NCBI RefSeq assembly: GCF_003480435.1
Contig: NZ_QUJB01000013.1
Location: 21,754 to 85,753, forward strand
Source of the DNA: Clostridium sp. AM30-24
GTDB lineage: Bacteria > Bacillota > Clostridia > Lachnospirales > Lachnospiraceae
DNA length: 64,000 nt
Direction: 5' to 3'
Shown: piece by piece, positions 17,101-25,554 of the stretch
How positions within the stretch are numbered: position 1 is the first letter of the stretch
Layout: each line of letters begins with the position of its first letter
Translations under genes and position numbers: made by a program
Notes under the pieces: generated by a model
The model's input: the letters and a program-made list of their open reading frames with translations, nothing else
Database searches by the model: none
Told to the model about the DNA's origin: nothing

Positions 17101-17723
17101 TCGGCATCAAAGGAACGGATGGAATCCACCTCGTCGCCCCAGAGCTCGATCCGGACCGGAACCTCCTCCGTCAGTGGGAACACATCTAAAATTCCGCCGC
17201 GGACAGAAAACTGTCCCATGCCATCCACCTGTCCCATGCGCTCGTAGCCCATGCCGGTGAGAAGATGCTTGATCTCCTCCATATCAAGCGTCTGCCCCAC
17301 CATGATATTCAGGCAGCTTTCTTTGATCATGGAAAGCGGCAGAAGATGGTCCATCAGCCCATCCACCGTTGTCACAACAACTCCGCCTTCATCTTCCAAC
17401 AAATGCTTAAAAACCTGCATTCTCTGTCTTGTCAGAAGATTTCCGTGGATATCCGAGCTGTAAAACAGAAGATCCCTTGCCGGATACAGCCAGGTATTCG
17501 GCTCAAAATAGCTGAAATCATCGAAGATCTCCTTCGCGCGGGTATCGTCATAAGTCACGACGAGCCGCCACGGATTGTCCTTTGAGAGTTCATGCATCAC
17601 ATGGACTTTCTGGGAATCCGTCACGCCGCTGATCTGGACCGGGCCTTTCCCCTGGTCCAGATCCTGCTTCATATCAGTATACTCCGCCAGATCTACGAGC
17701 GGATTTGCAAAAACTTCAGCCAT
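14139..17723 (-). CDS. mfd: Transcription-repair coupling factor
   Basis: The protein has 1194 residues. In order it has a UvrB-like N-terminal region, the RNA polymerase-interacting domain (SVGDYVVHESHGLGIYKGI), a helicase core with Walker A GDVGYGKTE, the box IVDEEQRFG and LTATPIPRTLHM, and a C-terminal TRCF domain. It releases stalled RNA polymerase and recruits UvrA to lesions. I chose the ATG at 17723 because AGGAGG lies 4 bases upstream and MAEVFANPL is a usual start; an upstream frame would overlap pth. It follows pth by 16 bases, a common pairing in Firmicutes. It converges on pflA with overlapping stop codons. Confidence 0.97.
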   Translation of the reverse strand: MAEVFANPLVDLAEYTDMKQDLDQGKGPVQISGVTDSQKVHVMHELSKDNPWRLVVTYDDTRAKEIFDDFSYFEPNTWLYPARDLLFYSSDIHGNLLTRQRMQVFKHLLEDEGGVVVTTVDGLMDHLLPLSMIKESCLNIMVGQTLDMEEIKHLLTGMGYERMGQVDGMGQFSVRGGILDVFPLTEEVPVRIELWGDEVDSIRSFDAESQRSIQQMDEVTIYPAAELILTKEHIEEGILRLEADEKKQEKAFRDQKKPEEAQRIRRAVGELVESLKEGFDVQTLDAYIRYFCKDTVSFLDYMKEVGAKVTLVSSTTETGKQTSGLALILDEPQRMKEKAETVETEFRESMSHRLEQGYILPGQADLLLASKTVLADCHTPHSIFMTGLDQRLPGMTPKAKYSLTGKNLNSYQNSFEILIKDLTKWKKDGYRVVLLSASRTRASRLAGDLREYDLRAFCPEDAGRPVAPGEIMVTYGKLHKGFEYPLIKFVVITEGDMFGVEKRKKKRKKYNYEGKKISSFSELSVGDYVVHESHGLGIYKGIEKIEQDHVIKDYIKVEYGDGGNLYLPATRLEGIQKYAGADAKVPKLNKLGGTEWTKTKTKVRTAVREIAKELVELYAARQDAEGFQYGPDTVWQKEFEEMFPYDETDDQLTAIDDTKRDMESKKIMDRLICGDVGYGKTEIALRAAFKAVQEEKQVVYLVPTTILAQQIYNTFVQRMKDFPVRVDMMSRFRTPGEMKKTVEGLKKGYVDIIVGTHRVLSKDVQFKNLGLLIVDEEQRFGVTHKEKIKQMKQNVDVLTLTATPIPRTLHMSLIGIRDMSVLEEPPVDRVPIQTYVMEYNDEMIREAIHRELGRGGQVYYVYNRVNNIDEVANHVASLVPDANVAFAHGQMNEHQLEKIMLDFINGDIDVLVSTTIIETGLDIPNANTMIIQDADRLGLSQLYQIRGRIGRSNRTSYAFLMYKRDKMLKEDAEKRLQAIREFTELGSGIKIAMRDLEIRGAGNILGAEQHGHMEAVGYDLYCKMLNEAVIALKGGQEEEETFETVVDCDIDAFIPDGYIKNEYLKLDVYKRISAIETDDEYMDMQDELIDRFGDIPKSVDNLLRVAELKALAHRAYVTEVDINTQEIRIELYPKAKLDVTGIPALIAEYKTALRFAQGEKPVLFYQDKGKKHKDCEPMMEKAKELLGKIGELAV

Positions 17724-17739
17724 GGTTCCTCCTGTTTTT

Positions 17740-18315
17740 TTACTTCTCTTCCTTCTTGCGGTTATGATCATTCATCGCCTGCGCGATCCCCACGTTCACG
17801 ATCTCGCACACCGCTTCCGCCGCTTCCTTCACTGCGTCATCCATCGTTGCCTGTTCTTCCTTTGAGAAATGCCCCAGCACATAGTCCGCGAGGTCCATTC
17901 GGGACGGCTTCTCGCCGACTCCGACCTTCACCCGCGGAAATTCTTGTGTCCCAAGATGAGCGATGATACTCTTGATTCCGTTATGTCCGCCCGCGCTTCC
18001 CTTCGCGCGGATCCGTAACTGTCCCGGTGCCAAGCTGATATCGTCGTACACAATCAGGATATCCTCTGGATCTACCTTATAATAATCTGCCGCTGCGCGG
18101 ATGCTCTCCCCGCTGGAATTCATATAGGTCTGCGGCTTCATGAGAATGACCTTCTCCCCGCCGATGACGCCCTTCCCACAGAGCGCCTTATGCTTTTTCT
18201 CCGAGATATCCGCCCCAATCTTCTCCGCCAGAGCGTCCATCACCATAAAGCCCGCATTATGTCTTGTATTTTCATATTCCTTTCCCGGGTTTCCGAGACC
18301 TGCTATAATTAACAT
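17740..18315 (-). CDS. pth: Peptidyl-tRNA hydrolase
   Basis: The protein has 191 residues. It removes peptides from prematurely released peptidyl-tRNAs. Family motifs are clear: IAGLGNPGKEYENTRHNAGFMVMD at the N-terminus with the catalytic His, KPQTYMNSSGES, VYDDISLAPGQLRIR with the catalytic Asp, and GSAGGHNGIKSI. It is directly upstream of mfd and probably transcribed with it from the promoter at 18440-18468. Confidence 0.97.
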   Translation of the reverse strand: MLIIAGLGNPGKEYENTRHNAGFMVMDALAEKIGADISEKKHKALCGKGVIGGEKVILMKPQTYMNSSGESIRAAADYYKVDPEDILIVYDDISLAPGQLRIRAKGSAGGHNGIKSIIAHLGTQEFPRVKVGVGEKPSRMDLADYVLGHFSKEEQATMDDAVKEAAEAVCEIVNVGIAQAMNDHNRKKEEK

Positions 18316-18439
18316 TTTTATCTCCTTTTCGAATTTCCGCTGGCCGCCATGTATTCCTTTCCGCGGTCAATGCGGAATCTTATTTTTCAAAACCGTAACG
18401 CATTTAAGGGGCCTTTTTCCAAAGTCCCCTGATTTCTAC

Positions 18440-18468
18440 ATTTTATCAGTTTTGAACGTCCGATGCAA
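18440..18468 (-). promoter_or_regulatory. Promoter of pth-mfd
   Basis: TTGCAT (18463-18468), 17-base spacer and TAAAAT (18440-18445) on the minus strand, about 125 bases upstream of pth. Confidence 0.6.
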
Positions 18469-18482
18469 GGGGCAGTTATGAC

Positions 18483-18555
18483 AAGAATCTGCCGCCAGCA
18501 GCTCCATCATGACACCCATTCAGTCCATGATCACAGCCGTTAGCGGCAGATTCTT
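18483..18555. repeat. Long inverted repeat with nested inner stem
   Basis: Perfect 13-bp arms (AAGAATCTGCCGC at 18483-18495, GCGGCAGATTCTT at 18543-18555) enclose 47 bases that contain a second stem ATCATG/CATGAT. No T-run follows directly on either strand. It may be a transcript end, a cruciform or a small mobile-element remnant. Confidence 0.5.
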
Positions 18556-18850
18556 TTATATCCTATACTCGTTTTTCATACTCCGGCAGATACCCCCTGA
18601 TGTACCGTCCGAATCGTGCGGAATTTGCGCTTTTGCGCTCCTCCCTTGTGCATTCCGCTTCATGGAATACATCTATCCATAGATTACCATATTTTTAGAA
18701 TTCATGCAATCCTTTTCAGGAAGCACATACACTTGCGTTTACAGTAACTATCCTTCACAGACATTCAACTTGAATTTTCGACATAAAATCAATTGTTTTT
18801 TCATTCCTGCATCTGCGTGCTTTTCCTGTATCCGTCATTTAACCGGCACT

Positions 18851-20584
18851 TTAATTATTTTTCCAATGCTCCGTATGCAGCAGCATATGCGCCTTATGGG
18901 ACATCGGCTTTCCAAAGAAATCGCTGTAGATCTCCCTGATATCCGGGTTCTCATGGGAGTAGCGCAATTTTGCTTTTGCGTCCAGCGCATAGAGCTTTCT
19001 GCCTCTCGTAAACGCCAGCTCCTCGCCGTCATGGATCGGCTGTCCGCCGCCGCCGACACAGCCGCCCGGGCAGGCCATGACTTCCACAAAGTCATAGTGG
19101 ACCTCGCCGCGCTCGATCTGCTGTAAAAGTCTTCTCGTGTTTCCGAGTCCGCTGACCACTGCTGTGCGGAGTTTGATGTCACCGATGGCAAATTCCGCTT
19201 CCTGAACTCCGGCATTCTCCTGAAAACCTCCGCTGCGGACCGCTTTAAAAGCGTCTGCTGGAGGATTCTCGCCTTTTAAGGTAAAATACGCCGTGCGGAG
19301 AGCCGCCTCCATAACGCCGCCGGTCGCTCCAAAGATCACGCCCGCGCCAGTTCCCCCATGCATCGGACTATCACTGGGGATTTCCACCAGCGTATCCGGA
19401 CGGATATGGGCGGAGCGGATCATCTTTACAAGTTCTCTTGTTGTGAGCACCGCATCCACGTCATGTCCGGCATACTCGCCGTAGAAGAGATCCATCTCCC
19501 GCTCGCCTTTCTTTGCCACACACGGCATAATGGACAGCGTAAAGATCTGATCCGGAGAAACACCAAGCTTTTCCGCGAAATATGTCTTCATGACCGCGCC
19601 GAACATCTGCTGCGGAGATTTTGCGGTGGAGAGATAGTTCACCATATACGGGAACTGTGTCTTTGCGAAGCGCACCCAGCCGGGGCAGCAGGACGTGAAC
19701 ATCGGCCTCTCCTTCAGCTCGCCGCTCGTAAACCGTTTTATAAACTCCGTGCTCTCCTCCATGATCGTGAGATCCGCAGAAAATACTGTATCAAAGGCGT
19801 AGTCCACGCCCATACGTTTTAAAGCATCGAAGATTTTTCCAACCGGCGCGTCCTCGTCCGTAAGTCCGAGTTCCTCGCCCCAGGCCGCGCGGACCGCCGG
19901 GGCCACCTGGGCCACCACGATCTTATCCTTATTTTCAATTGCCTCCCAGACCTTCTCCGTATCGTCTCTCTCTGAGAGCGCGCCAACCGGACAGTGGGTG
20001 ATACACTGGCCGCAGAGAGCACAGTCAGCTTCCCGGATCGTCTTATGTCCCGCTACATTCACGGTCGTTCTGGAGCCGGTTCCCTCCACATCCCAGATTC
20101 CCAGTCCCTGGATCTTGTCGCAGACCTGCACGCAGCGCATGCACTTGATGCACTTCGCGGAATTGCGGATCAGCGGGAAGTTCTTGTCCCACGGCTGGTA
20201 TTCCGGCTCCTGTCTGAACGGAATGTCCAGAATGTTCAGGTCGCAGGCAACCTGCTGTAACTGGCAGTTTCCGTTTCTCGGACAGACAACGCACTGGTTA
20301 TCATGCTGGGATAATAATAACTGTACCGTATTTCTTCTATGATTTCTGACCTTCGGGCTGTTGGTGTAGATCACCATGCCGTCCTTCACAACATTGTTGC
20401 AGGATGTGATCAGCTTCTCTTTTCCTTCCAGCTCCACGACGCAGACTCTGCAGGCCGCGATCTCGTTGATCCCTTTTAAGTAACAGAGCTTCGGAATCGG
20501 GATCCCGTTTCTCTCAGCAGCTTCCATGATCGTGATATTTTCCTCTGCCGAAATATGTTTTCCGTCGATGATCATATTTACCAT
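18851..20584 (-). CDS. [FeFe]-hydrogenase catalytic subunit, NAD(P)H-linked type
   Basis: The protein has 577 residues. From the N-terminus: a [2Fe-2S] domain (Cys34, 45, 48, 62), a His-ligated [4Fe-4S] site (His94, Cys98, 101, 107), a two-cluster ferredoxin domain (Cys145/148/151/155 and 188/191/194/198), then the H-cluster domain with TSCCPGW (297-303), MPCVAKKGE (353-361) and EVMACPGGCVGGGGQP (501-516). All ligands are present, so it should evolve or oxidise H2. It overlaps the upstream GltD-like gene by 7 bases, so the two products probably form one complex. This matches the glutamate-synthase-linked hydrogenase group, whose role is not settled. Confidence 0.95.
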   Translation of the reverse strand: MVNMIIDGKHISAEENITIMEAAERNGIPIPKLCYLKGINEIAACRVCVVELEGKEKLITSCNNVVKDGMVIYTNSPKVRNHRRNTVQLLLSQHDNQCVVCPRNGNCQLQQVACDLNILDIPFRQEPEYQPWDKNFPLIRNSAKCIKCMRCVQVCDKIQGLGIWDVEGTGSRTTVNVAGHKTIREADCALCGQCITHCPVGALSERDDTEKVWEAIENKDKIVVAQVAPAVRAAWGEELGLTDEDAPVGKIFDALKRMGVDYAFDTVFSADLTIMEESTEFIKRFTSGELKERPMFTSCCPGWVRFAKTQFPYMVNYLSTAKSPQQMFGAVMKTYFAEKLGVSPDQIFTLSIMPCVAKKGEREMDLFYGEYAGHDVDAVLTTRELVKMIRSAHIRPDTLVEIPSDSPMHGGTGAGVIFGATGGVMEAALRTAYFTLKGENPPADAFKAVRSGGFQENAGVQEAEFAIGDIKLRTAVVSGLGNTRRLLQQIERGEVHYDFVEVMACPGGCVGGGGQPIHDGEELAFTRGRKLYALDAKAKLRYSHENPDIREIYSDFFGKPMSHKAHMLLHTEHWKNN

Positions 20585-22410
20585 AATGTACTCCTGCCTC
20601 CTTTAAAGATTCCGTATCCGAAATGGTCGCAGCGCAGGCACCGTCCGGCTTCCTGCTTCGCCTCCTTCTCGGTCATGCAGTTCTCCACTGCGTTGAAATC
20701 GCAGACGCGCTCGCAGGCATCACGTTCCGTTAAGTTCACGCGTCCGCACGGGGTCTTGTCTTTCAGGCTCGCCTCCAGGATCTCCACACCGCTGGTGATC
20801 TCGTGGTGGTAGCCGAGGTATTCATCGATGTTCGCCGCAACGACCTTCGCCGCCGCGATAGCTTTGATGACGGAAGCCGGACCGCTGGAGCAGTCACCGC
20901 CCGCGAATACGCCAGGCATGTTCTCAAAAGCGCCGCTCTTTAAGGTGACGATCTTGCCGCGGGATACCGGAATCCCGGCCTTCTCGAAATGTCCGGACTC
21001 GATATCCTGTCCGATGGCCTTGATGAGGATGTCGCATGGGATGTAGACATCCGGCTCTCCTGTCGGTTTCACGCTGGCACGTCCATCCTTGATCGCTCTG
21101 ATCATCTGCGGGGTCGCGTAGATGCCGTGGATCTTGTGATCCTCGCCGACATCCAGGGACGCCGGAGCCTTTAAGGTCACGATCTCGATACCTTCAGCGA
21201 CAGCTCCCTCGATCTCTCCCGGTAACGCTGTCATATCGTTTCTTCGTCTTCTATATAAAATGCTGACTTTCTTCGCACCCAGTCTCTTCGCCGTTCGGAC
21301 CGCATCCATGGACACGTTTCCGCCGCCGATGACAACGACTTCTTTTCCGGTCAGATCGATGATCTCGTCTTTTCCAACACTTCTTAAGAACTGTACTGCG
21401 GAGAGCACGCCGTCCGCGTCCTCGCCCGGAAGTCCAAGCTTTTTATCCGTGCTGGCACCGATGGTGATGAGCACTGCGTCATACTGATCCCGAAGCTCCT
21501 GGATTGAAATATCCTTGCCGATCTTCAGACCATATTTTACCTGTACTCCGGTCTTTAAGATCGCATTGATATCGTCATCGAGGCGGCCTTTCGGGAGACG
21601 GTAATTCGGGATTCCGTAACGGAGCATGCCGCCGAGCTTCGGAAGCATCTCATAAACGGTGGTCTGATGTCCCATAAGCTGTAAGTAATAAGCTGCGCTA
21701 AGGCCTCCGGGACCGCCGCCGAGGACAGCGACCTTCTTTCCCGTTGACGGAGCACATTCCGGCGGATCCACAAAGCCAGCGTAGTCCGCCGCAAACCGCT
21801 TTAAACCCCTGATATTTACTGCATCGTCCACCATGTTCCGGCGGCATCTTGCCTCGCAGGGATGCTCGCAGATAAAGCCGCAGGTGGTCGGGAACGGGTT
21901 GTCCTTCCGGATCAGACGGATCGCATCGGCGTATCTTCCTTCTTCCACAAGCGCCACATAGCCCGGAATGTCCACATGGGCCGGGCAGATCGCGACACAA
22001 GGAACCGGCTGGTTGTAGGTACAGGTACAGCGCCCGTTCCTGATGTGCTCCACATAGTCATCGCGGTAGCCGATAAGTCCCTTATAGACCATATTCGCCG
22101 CCTCATAGCCGATGGCACAGTCGGCAGAGTCCATGATCGAAAGCGCTGTCTTTTCCATAAGATCCAGCGTGTCCATCGTCGCTTTTCCGTTTAACACATC
22201 CCGGATCAGCTGGTTTAACTGTCCGAGACCGATCCGGCATGGCACACACTTTCCGCAGGTCTGCGCATGGCACAACTCCAGAAATGCTCTGGCCATATCA
22301 ACCGGACAGAGCCCCGGCGGGCTCGACTCGATTCTTCGTTCCAGATCTTTATAAAGTCCCTCCATCACGATCCGCGCGCGGGTCGGGGACATGATCTCCA
22401 ATCTGCTCAT
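20578..22410 (-). CDS. NuoF-tail/GltD-like FAD-NAD(P) oxidoreductase, hydrogenase partner
   Basis: The protein has 610 residues. The N-terminal part resembles the C-terminal iron-sulfur domain of NuoF (CGKCVPCRIG), without the FMN-binding part of NuoF. A GltD-type cysteine region follows (PCVAICPAHVDIPGY, CGFICEHPCEARC), then FAD-binding AVLGGGPGGLSAA and NAD(P)-binding VVVIGGGNVSMDA. The C-terminus has additional cysteines (ERVCDF, CLRCDHFGYG). It probably passes electrons between NAD(P)H and the hydrogenase encoded next. I chose the ATG at 22410, 8 bases after AGGAG; the upstream frame start at 22440 lacks a site. Confidence 0.88.
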   Translation of the reverse strand: MSRLEIMSPTRARIVMEGLYKDLERRIESSPPGLCPVDMARAFLELCHAQTCGKCVPCRIGLGQLNQLIRDVLNGKATMDTLDLMEKTALSIMDSADCAIGYEAANMVYKGLIGYRDDYVEHIRNGRCTCTYNQPVPCVAICPAHVDIPGYVALVEEGRYADAIRLIRKDNPFPTTCGFICEHPCEARCRRNMVDDAVNIRGLKRFAADYAGFVDPPECAPSTGKKVAVLGGGPGGLSAAYYLQLMGHQTTVYEMLPKLGGMLRYGIPNYRLPKGRLDDDINAILKTGVQVKYGLKIGKDISIQELRDQYDAVLITIGASTDKKLGLPGEDADGVLSAVQFLRSVGKDEIIDLTGKEVVVIGGGNVSMDAVRTAKRLGAKKVSILYRRRRNDMTALPGEIEGAVAEGIEIVTLKAPASLDVGEDHKIHGIYATPQMIRAIKDGRASVKPTGEPDVYIPCDILIKAIGQDIESGHFEKAGIPVSRGKIVTLKSGAFENMPGVFAGGDCSSGPASVIKAIAAAKVVAANIDEYLGYHHEITSGVEILEASLKDKTPCGRVNLTERDACERVCDFNAVENCMTEKEAKQEAGRCLRCDHFGYGIFKGGRSTLW

Positions 22411-22516
22411 ATGATCCTCTCCTCTGCAATCTTTTTTCATCGGTCACACCTGCTCACGCAGGCATGTCTGCTTTCCCCTCTATGGCTTATTGAATTTGTT
22501 TCTTAACATATTGTCG

Positions 22517-22546
22517 ATTCTACCACGTAATTATTAAATAAATCAA
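22517..22546 (-). promoter_or_regulatory. Promoter of the hydrogenase operon
   Basis: TTGATT (22541-22546), 18-base spacer and TAGAAT (22517-22522) on the minus strand, about 105 bases upstream of the GltD-like gene. Confidence 0.6.
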
Positions 22547-22769
22547 GTATTTTATTTGTTTTGCTTAATAATCTTTTGTTTAACGTTAATTTTTAGACAA
22601 TTTTGCCTGTATTTTTTCCCAGTTCCGCAAAATTTCATCTTTTTACGTTTCATGATTCATTTTCATCAATTTGAATACGCCGCGCACAGGCAGTATTCCG
22701 GAAATATTCCATTTTTTCTCGTGAGTTTGTGAGGAAAATATCAATAATCTGATTTTCGTTTCTCTCATC

Positions 22770-22798
22770 TTGCGTGCCCGGGGGAACTATGATACGAT
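22770..22798 (+). promoter_or_regulatory. Promoter of the FAD-dependent dehydrogenase gene
   Basis: TTGCGT (22770-22775), 17-base spacer, TACGAT (22793-22798), about 70 bases before the start codon. Confidence 0.5.
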
Positions 22799-22869
22799 AA
22801 AGAATGGTGTGCAAGGAACGCTCCCCGTACTGGTGTCCGTATATGCTCACCCGAAAGGAGACTTGTGAT

Positions 22870-24282
22870 ATGAAATCCGGAGAACACTTTGACGTGATCA
22901 TCATCGGCGCCGGCCCGTCCGGTATCTTCTGCGCCTATGAACTGATCAAAGAAAAACCAGAATTAAACATCTTAATGATCGAAAAAGGAAGACCGATCGA
23001 AAAACGCGTCTGTCCAAAGAGAAAAACAAAAGTATGCGTTGGCTGTAAACCATGTTCCATCACCACAGGCTTCGCAGGAGCCGGAGCTTTCTCCGACGGA
23101 AAACTCTCCCTCTCCCCGGATGTCGGAGGAAATCTGCCGGAGATCTTAGGATACGATAAGGCGACAGAGCTCATCAGGGAATCCGACGATATCTATCTGC
23201 AGTTCGGCGCTGATCAGAACGTATACGGTGTTGACAAACAGCAGGAGATCCGCAAGATCCGTAAAAAGGCCATCAATGCAAACTTAAAACTGATCGAATG
23301 CCCGATCCGCCACCTCGGAACCGAGGAAGGCTACAAGATCTATACCCGCCTGCAGGATCACCTCCTCGCAAACGGCATCCACATGGAATTCAACACGATG
23401 GTAAAAGATATCATCATCGAAGACGGAGCTGCAAAGGGTGTCATTACCGATAAAGACGAAACCTACTACGCAGACGAGATCGTCTCCGCCATCGGCCGCG
23501 AAGGTTCCGACTGGTTCTCCCACATCTGTGATGACCACGGGATCGATACCGAGGTCGGCACCGTTGATATCGGTGTCCGCGTTGAAGTCCGCGACGAGGT
23601 CATGGAATTCCTCAACAAGAACCTCTACGAGGCAAAGCTTGTATACTACACTCCGACCTTCGACGATAAAGTCCGCACCTTCTGTACGAACCCGTCCGGT
23701 GAGGTTGCTACCGAATATTACGAAAACGGCCTGGCTGTCGTAAACGGCCACGCTTATAAATCAAAAGAATATAAGACAAACAACACCAACTTCGCGATCC
23801 TGGTATCCAAGAACTTCACAAAACCCTTCAAGACCCCGATCGAGTATGGTAAACACATCGCCCAGCTCTCCAACATGCTCTGCGACGGAAAGATCCTCGT
23901 CCAGACCTTCGGAGACTTCCAGAGAGGCCGCCGCACCACAGAGGAGCGTCTTTGCAGAAACAATATCATCCCGACCTTAAAAGATGCCGTTCCGGGCGAC
24001 CTTTCCTTGGTTCTTCCGCACCGCATCATGGTCGACATCAAAGAGATGTTAAAGGCACTCGATAAGGTTACTCCTGGTATCGCGAGCGACGAGACACTTC
24101 TCTACGGTGTGGAAGTTAAATTCTACTCCAACAAAGTCGTTGTCGACAAAGATTTCGAGACAAATATCCACGGTCTCCGCGCGATCGGCGACGGCGCATC
24201 CGTAACCCGCGGACTTCAGCAGGCATCCGCGAACGGACTTTCCGTTGCGAGAAGTATCCTGGCGAGAATGAATCAGAAATAA
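22870..24282 (+). CDS. Uncharacterised FAD-dependent dehydrogenase (COG2509-like)
   Basis: The protein has 470 residues. It begins with the dinucleotide-binding motif DVIIIGAGPSGIFCAYEL and continues with a conserved GRPIEKRVCPKRKT block, a Cys-rich CVGCKPCSITTGFAGAGAFSDGKL segment and, near the C-terminus, GLRAIGDGASVTRGLQQASANG, the usual second FAD-contact region. These fit the COG2509 family of unknown substrate. I chose the ATG at 22870 because AAAGGAG lies upstream; the longer frame start at 22804 has none. It is transcribed alone and ends at a strong terminator. Confidence 0.88.
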   Translation: MKSGEHFDVIIIGAGPSGIFCAYELIKEKPELNILMIEKGRPIEKRVCPKRKTKVCVGCKPCSITTGFAGAGAFSDGKLSLSPDVGGNLPEILGYDKATELIRESDDIYLQFGADQNVYGVDKQQEIRKIRKKAINANLKLIECPIRHLGTEEGYKIYTRLQDHLLANGIHMEFNTMVKDIIIEDGAAKGVITDKDETYYADEIVSAIGREGSDWFSHICDDHGIDTEVGTVDIGVRVEVRDEVMEFLNKNLYEAKLVYYTPTFDDKVRTFCTNPSGEVATEYYENGLAVVNGHAYKSKEYKTNNTNFAILVSKNFTKPFKTPIEYGKHIAQLSNMLCDGKILVQTFGDFQRGRRTTEERLCRNNIIPTLKDAVPGDLSLVLPHRIMVDIKEMLKALDKVTPGIASDETLLYGVEVKFYSNKVVVDKDFETNIHGLRAIGDGASVTRGLQQASANGLSVARSILARMNQK

Positions 24283-24292
24283 GGAAGCTGAG

Positions 24293-24366
24293 AAAAGCTC
24301 TAAGATCAGTTGTCGGGCAGAATTCCAATGAATTCCACCCAGATGTCTGACTTAGAGCTTTTTCTA
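24293..24366. terminator. Bidirectional terminator between convergent genes
   Basis: A perfect 12-bp stem AAAAGCTCTAAG (24293-24304)/CTTAGAGCTTTT (24351-24362) followed by T bases on the plus strand and, through the leading A bases, on the minus strand. The loop contains a further AATTC inverted repeat. Confidence 0.8.
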
Positions 24367-24438
24367 TTTTGCGCATTTTTCAGATGCGCAGATTTTTTAT
24401 TTTGTTCATGCAGCTATGGATTTGCCGTGATCATATTT

Positions 24439-25476
24439 TTAGAAATTTCCCGGTAAGATCTCCTTACCTGCCAGAACTTCCTCATAATCCTTCAGGTTTC
24501 TCTGCAGAAGCTCCGGTGTGTTCAGTCCATACGGACATTTACTCATGCAGTGTCCGCAGTGGAGGCAGTCTTTGATCTTCATCATCTTCGCCTGCACCTC
24601 CGGCGTGAGCTGGAGCTCTGACGGAGATCTTCTGAGAAGGAGGGACATCCTCGCGCAGGTGTTGATCTCAATTCCTGCCGGACATGGCATACAGTAGCCG
24701 CAGGCACGGCAGAAGCTTCCGAATAACTGCTTTCTGTCGTTCTCGATCAGGGTGCGGATCTCGTCGTCCATCACCGGCGGATTATCGATATAGCTTAAAA
24801 ATTCATCAAGCTCATGCTCCTTCTGGACACCCCAGATCGGGAGTACGCTGTCGTACTGTGCCTGAAACGCGTAAGCGGCTCTTGAATTGTTGATCAGCCC
24901 ACCGGACAATGCCTTCATGGCAATAAAGCCCATATCCGCCTTTTTGCACTTTTCCATAAGTTCCAGATCCTTCTCGCTGCAAAGATAGCAGAACGGGAAC
25001 TGTAATGTCGCATAGAGACCGGAGTCCACAGCCTCGTTCGCAACCGCGAGACGATGGTTCGTGATGCTGATGAACCGGATCTTTCCCTGTTCTCTTGCCT
25101 TTAACGCCGCATCATAGAGGCCGGATTCATCGCCCGGCTTCGGACAGACTGCCGGGTTGTGGAACTGGTATACATCGATGCAGTCCGTCTTTAAAAGACG
25201 AAGGCTGGTCTCAAGATCTTTCCAGAATCCTTCTGCTGTCGTTGCCGCTGTCTTTGTTGCCAGATAGATATGGTTTCTGACATCGCTTAAGGCATATCCG
25301 ATCTTTTCCTCACTGTCAGAATATGCTCTCGCCGTATCGAAATATGTAATTCCGCCGTCATATGCCTTTCTCAAAAGCTTCGCGGCCTCTTCCTTCGTAA
25401 TTCTCTGAATCGGAAGCGCACCGAAACCATTCTTATTTACCGTGATTCCCGTCTTTCCAAGTGTTACTGTTGTCAT
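24439..25476 (-). CDS. Aldo/keto reductase with C-terminal ferredoxin-type domain
   Basis: The protein has 345 residues. The first 250 or so form an aldo/keto reductase barrel with the catalytic motif ITYFDTARAYSDSEEKIG and TKTAATT carrying the lysine. The C-terminal part has CRACGYCMPCPAGIEI and CLHCGHCMSKCPYGL, two [4Fe-4S]-type clusters. Such fusions are common in anaerobes and are thought to link NAD(P)H or substrate oxidation to low-potential carriers; the substrate is unknown. I chose the ATG at 25476, preceded by AAAGGAG. It converges on the FAD dehydrogenase gene across a shared terminator. Confidence 0.9.
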   Translation of the reverse strand: MTTVTLGKTGITVNKNGFGALPIQRITKEEAAKLLRKAYDGGITYFDTARAYSDSEEKIGYALSDVRNHIYLATKTAATTAEGFWKDLETSLRLLKTDCIDVYQFHNPAVCPKPGDESGLYDAALKAREQGKIRFISITNHRLAVANEAVDSGLYATLQFPFCYLCSEKDLELMEKCKKADMGFIAMKALSGGLINNSRAAYAFQAQYDSVLPIWGVQKEHELDEFLSYIDNPPVMDDEIRTLIENDRKQLFGSFCRACGYCMPCPAGIEINTCARMSLLLRRSPSELQLTPEVQAKMMKIKDCLHCGHCMSKCPYGLNTPELLQRNLKDYEEVLAGKEILPGNF

Positions 25477-25554
25477 AAAGGCTCTCCTTTCTTCCTGCTG
25501 TCTGCCCGTAACCTTTTCACACATTTGTGGACTATGGCTACGGGCATAGTAAAG

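Larger units (their letters stand above)
18316..18850 (-). other. 535-base gap between hydrogenase and pth genes
   Basis: This gap holds the pth promoter (18440-18468), a long-loop inverted repeat (18483-18555), and a 43-codon open stretch without a start codon (18563-18694, minus) that reads like protein (for example WIDVFHEAEC and RYIRGYLPEYEKRV) and may be a gene remnant. I see no complete gene. Confidence 0.5.
22411..22869. other. Divergent regulatory gap between hydrogenase operon and FAD dehydrogenase gene
   Basis: This AT-rich 459-base gap carries one promoter in each direction (22517-22546 minus, 22770-22798 plus). A TTTGTTTAACGTTAATTTTTA stretch near 22576-22596 loosely resembles a Rex redox-repressor site but is not a good inverted repeat. 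I see no gene in it. Confidence 0.5.

Noticed and set aside
22576..22596. Rex-type redox operator before the hydrogenase operon
   Set aside because: The TTGTTTAA part fits one half-site but the other half lacks a matching inverted repeat, so I do not call it.
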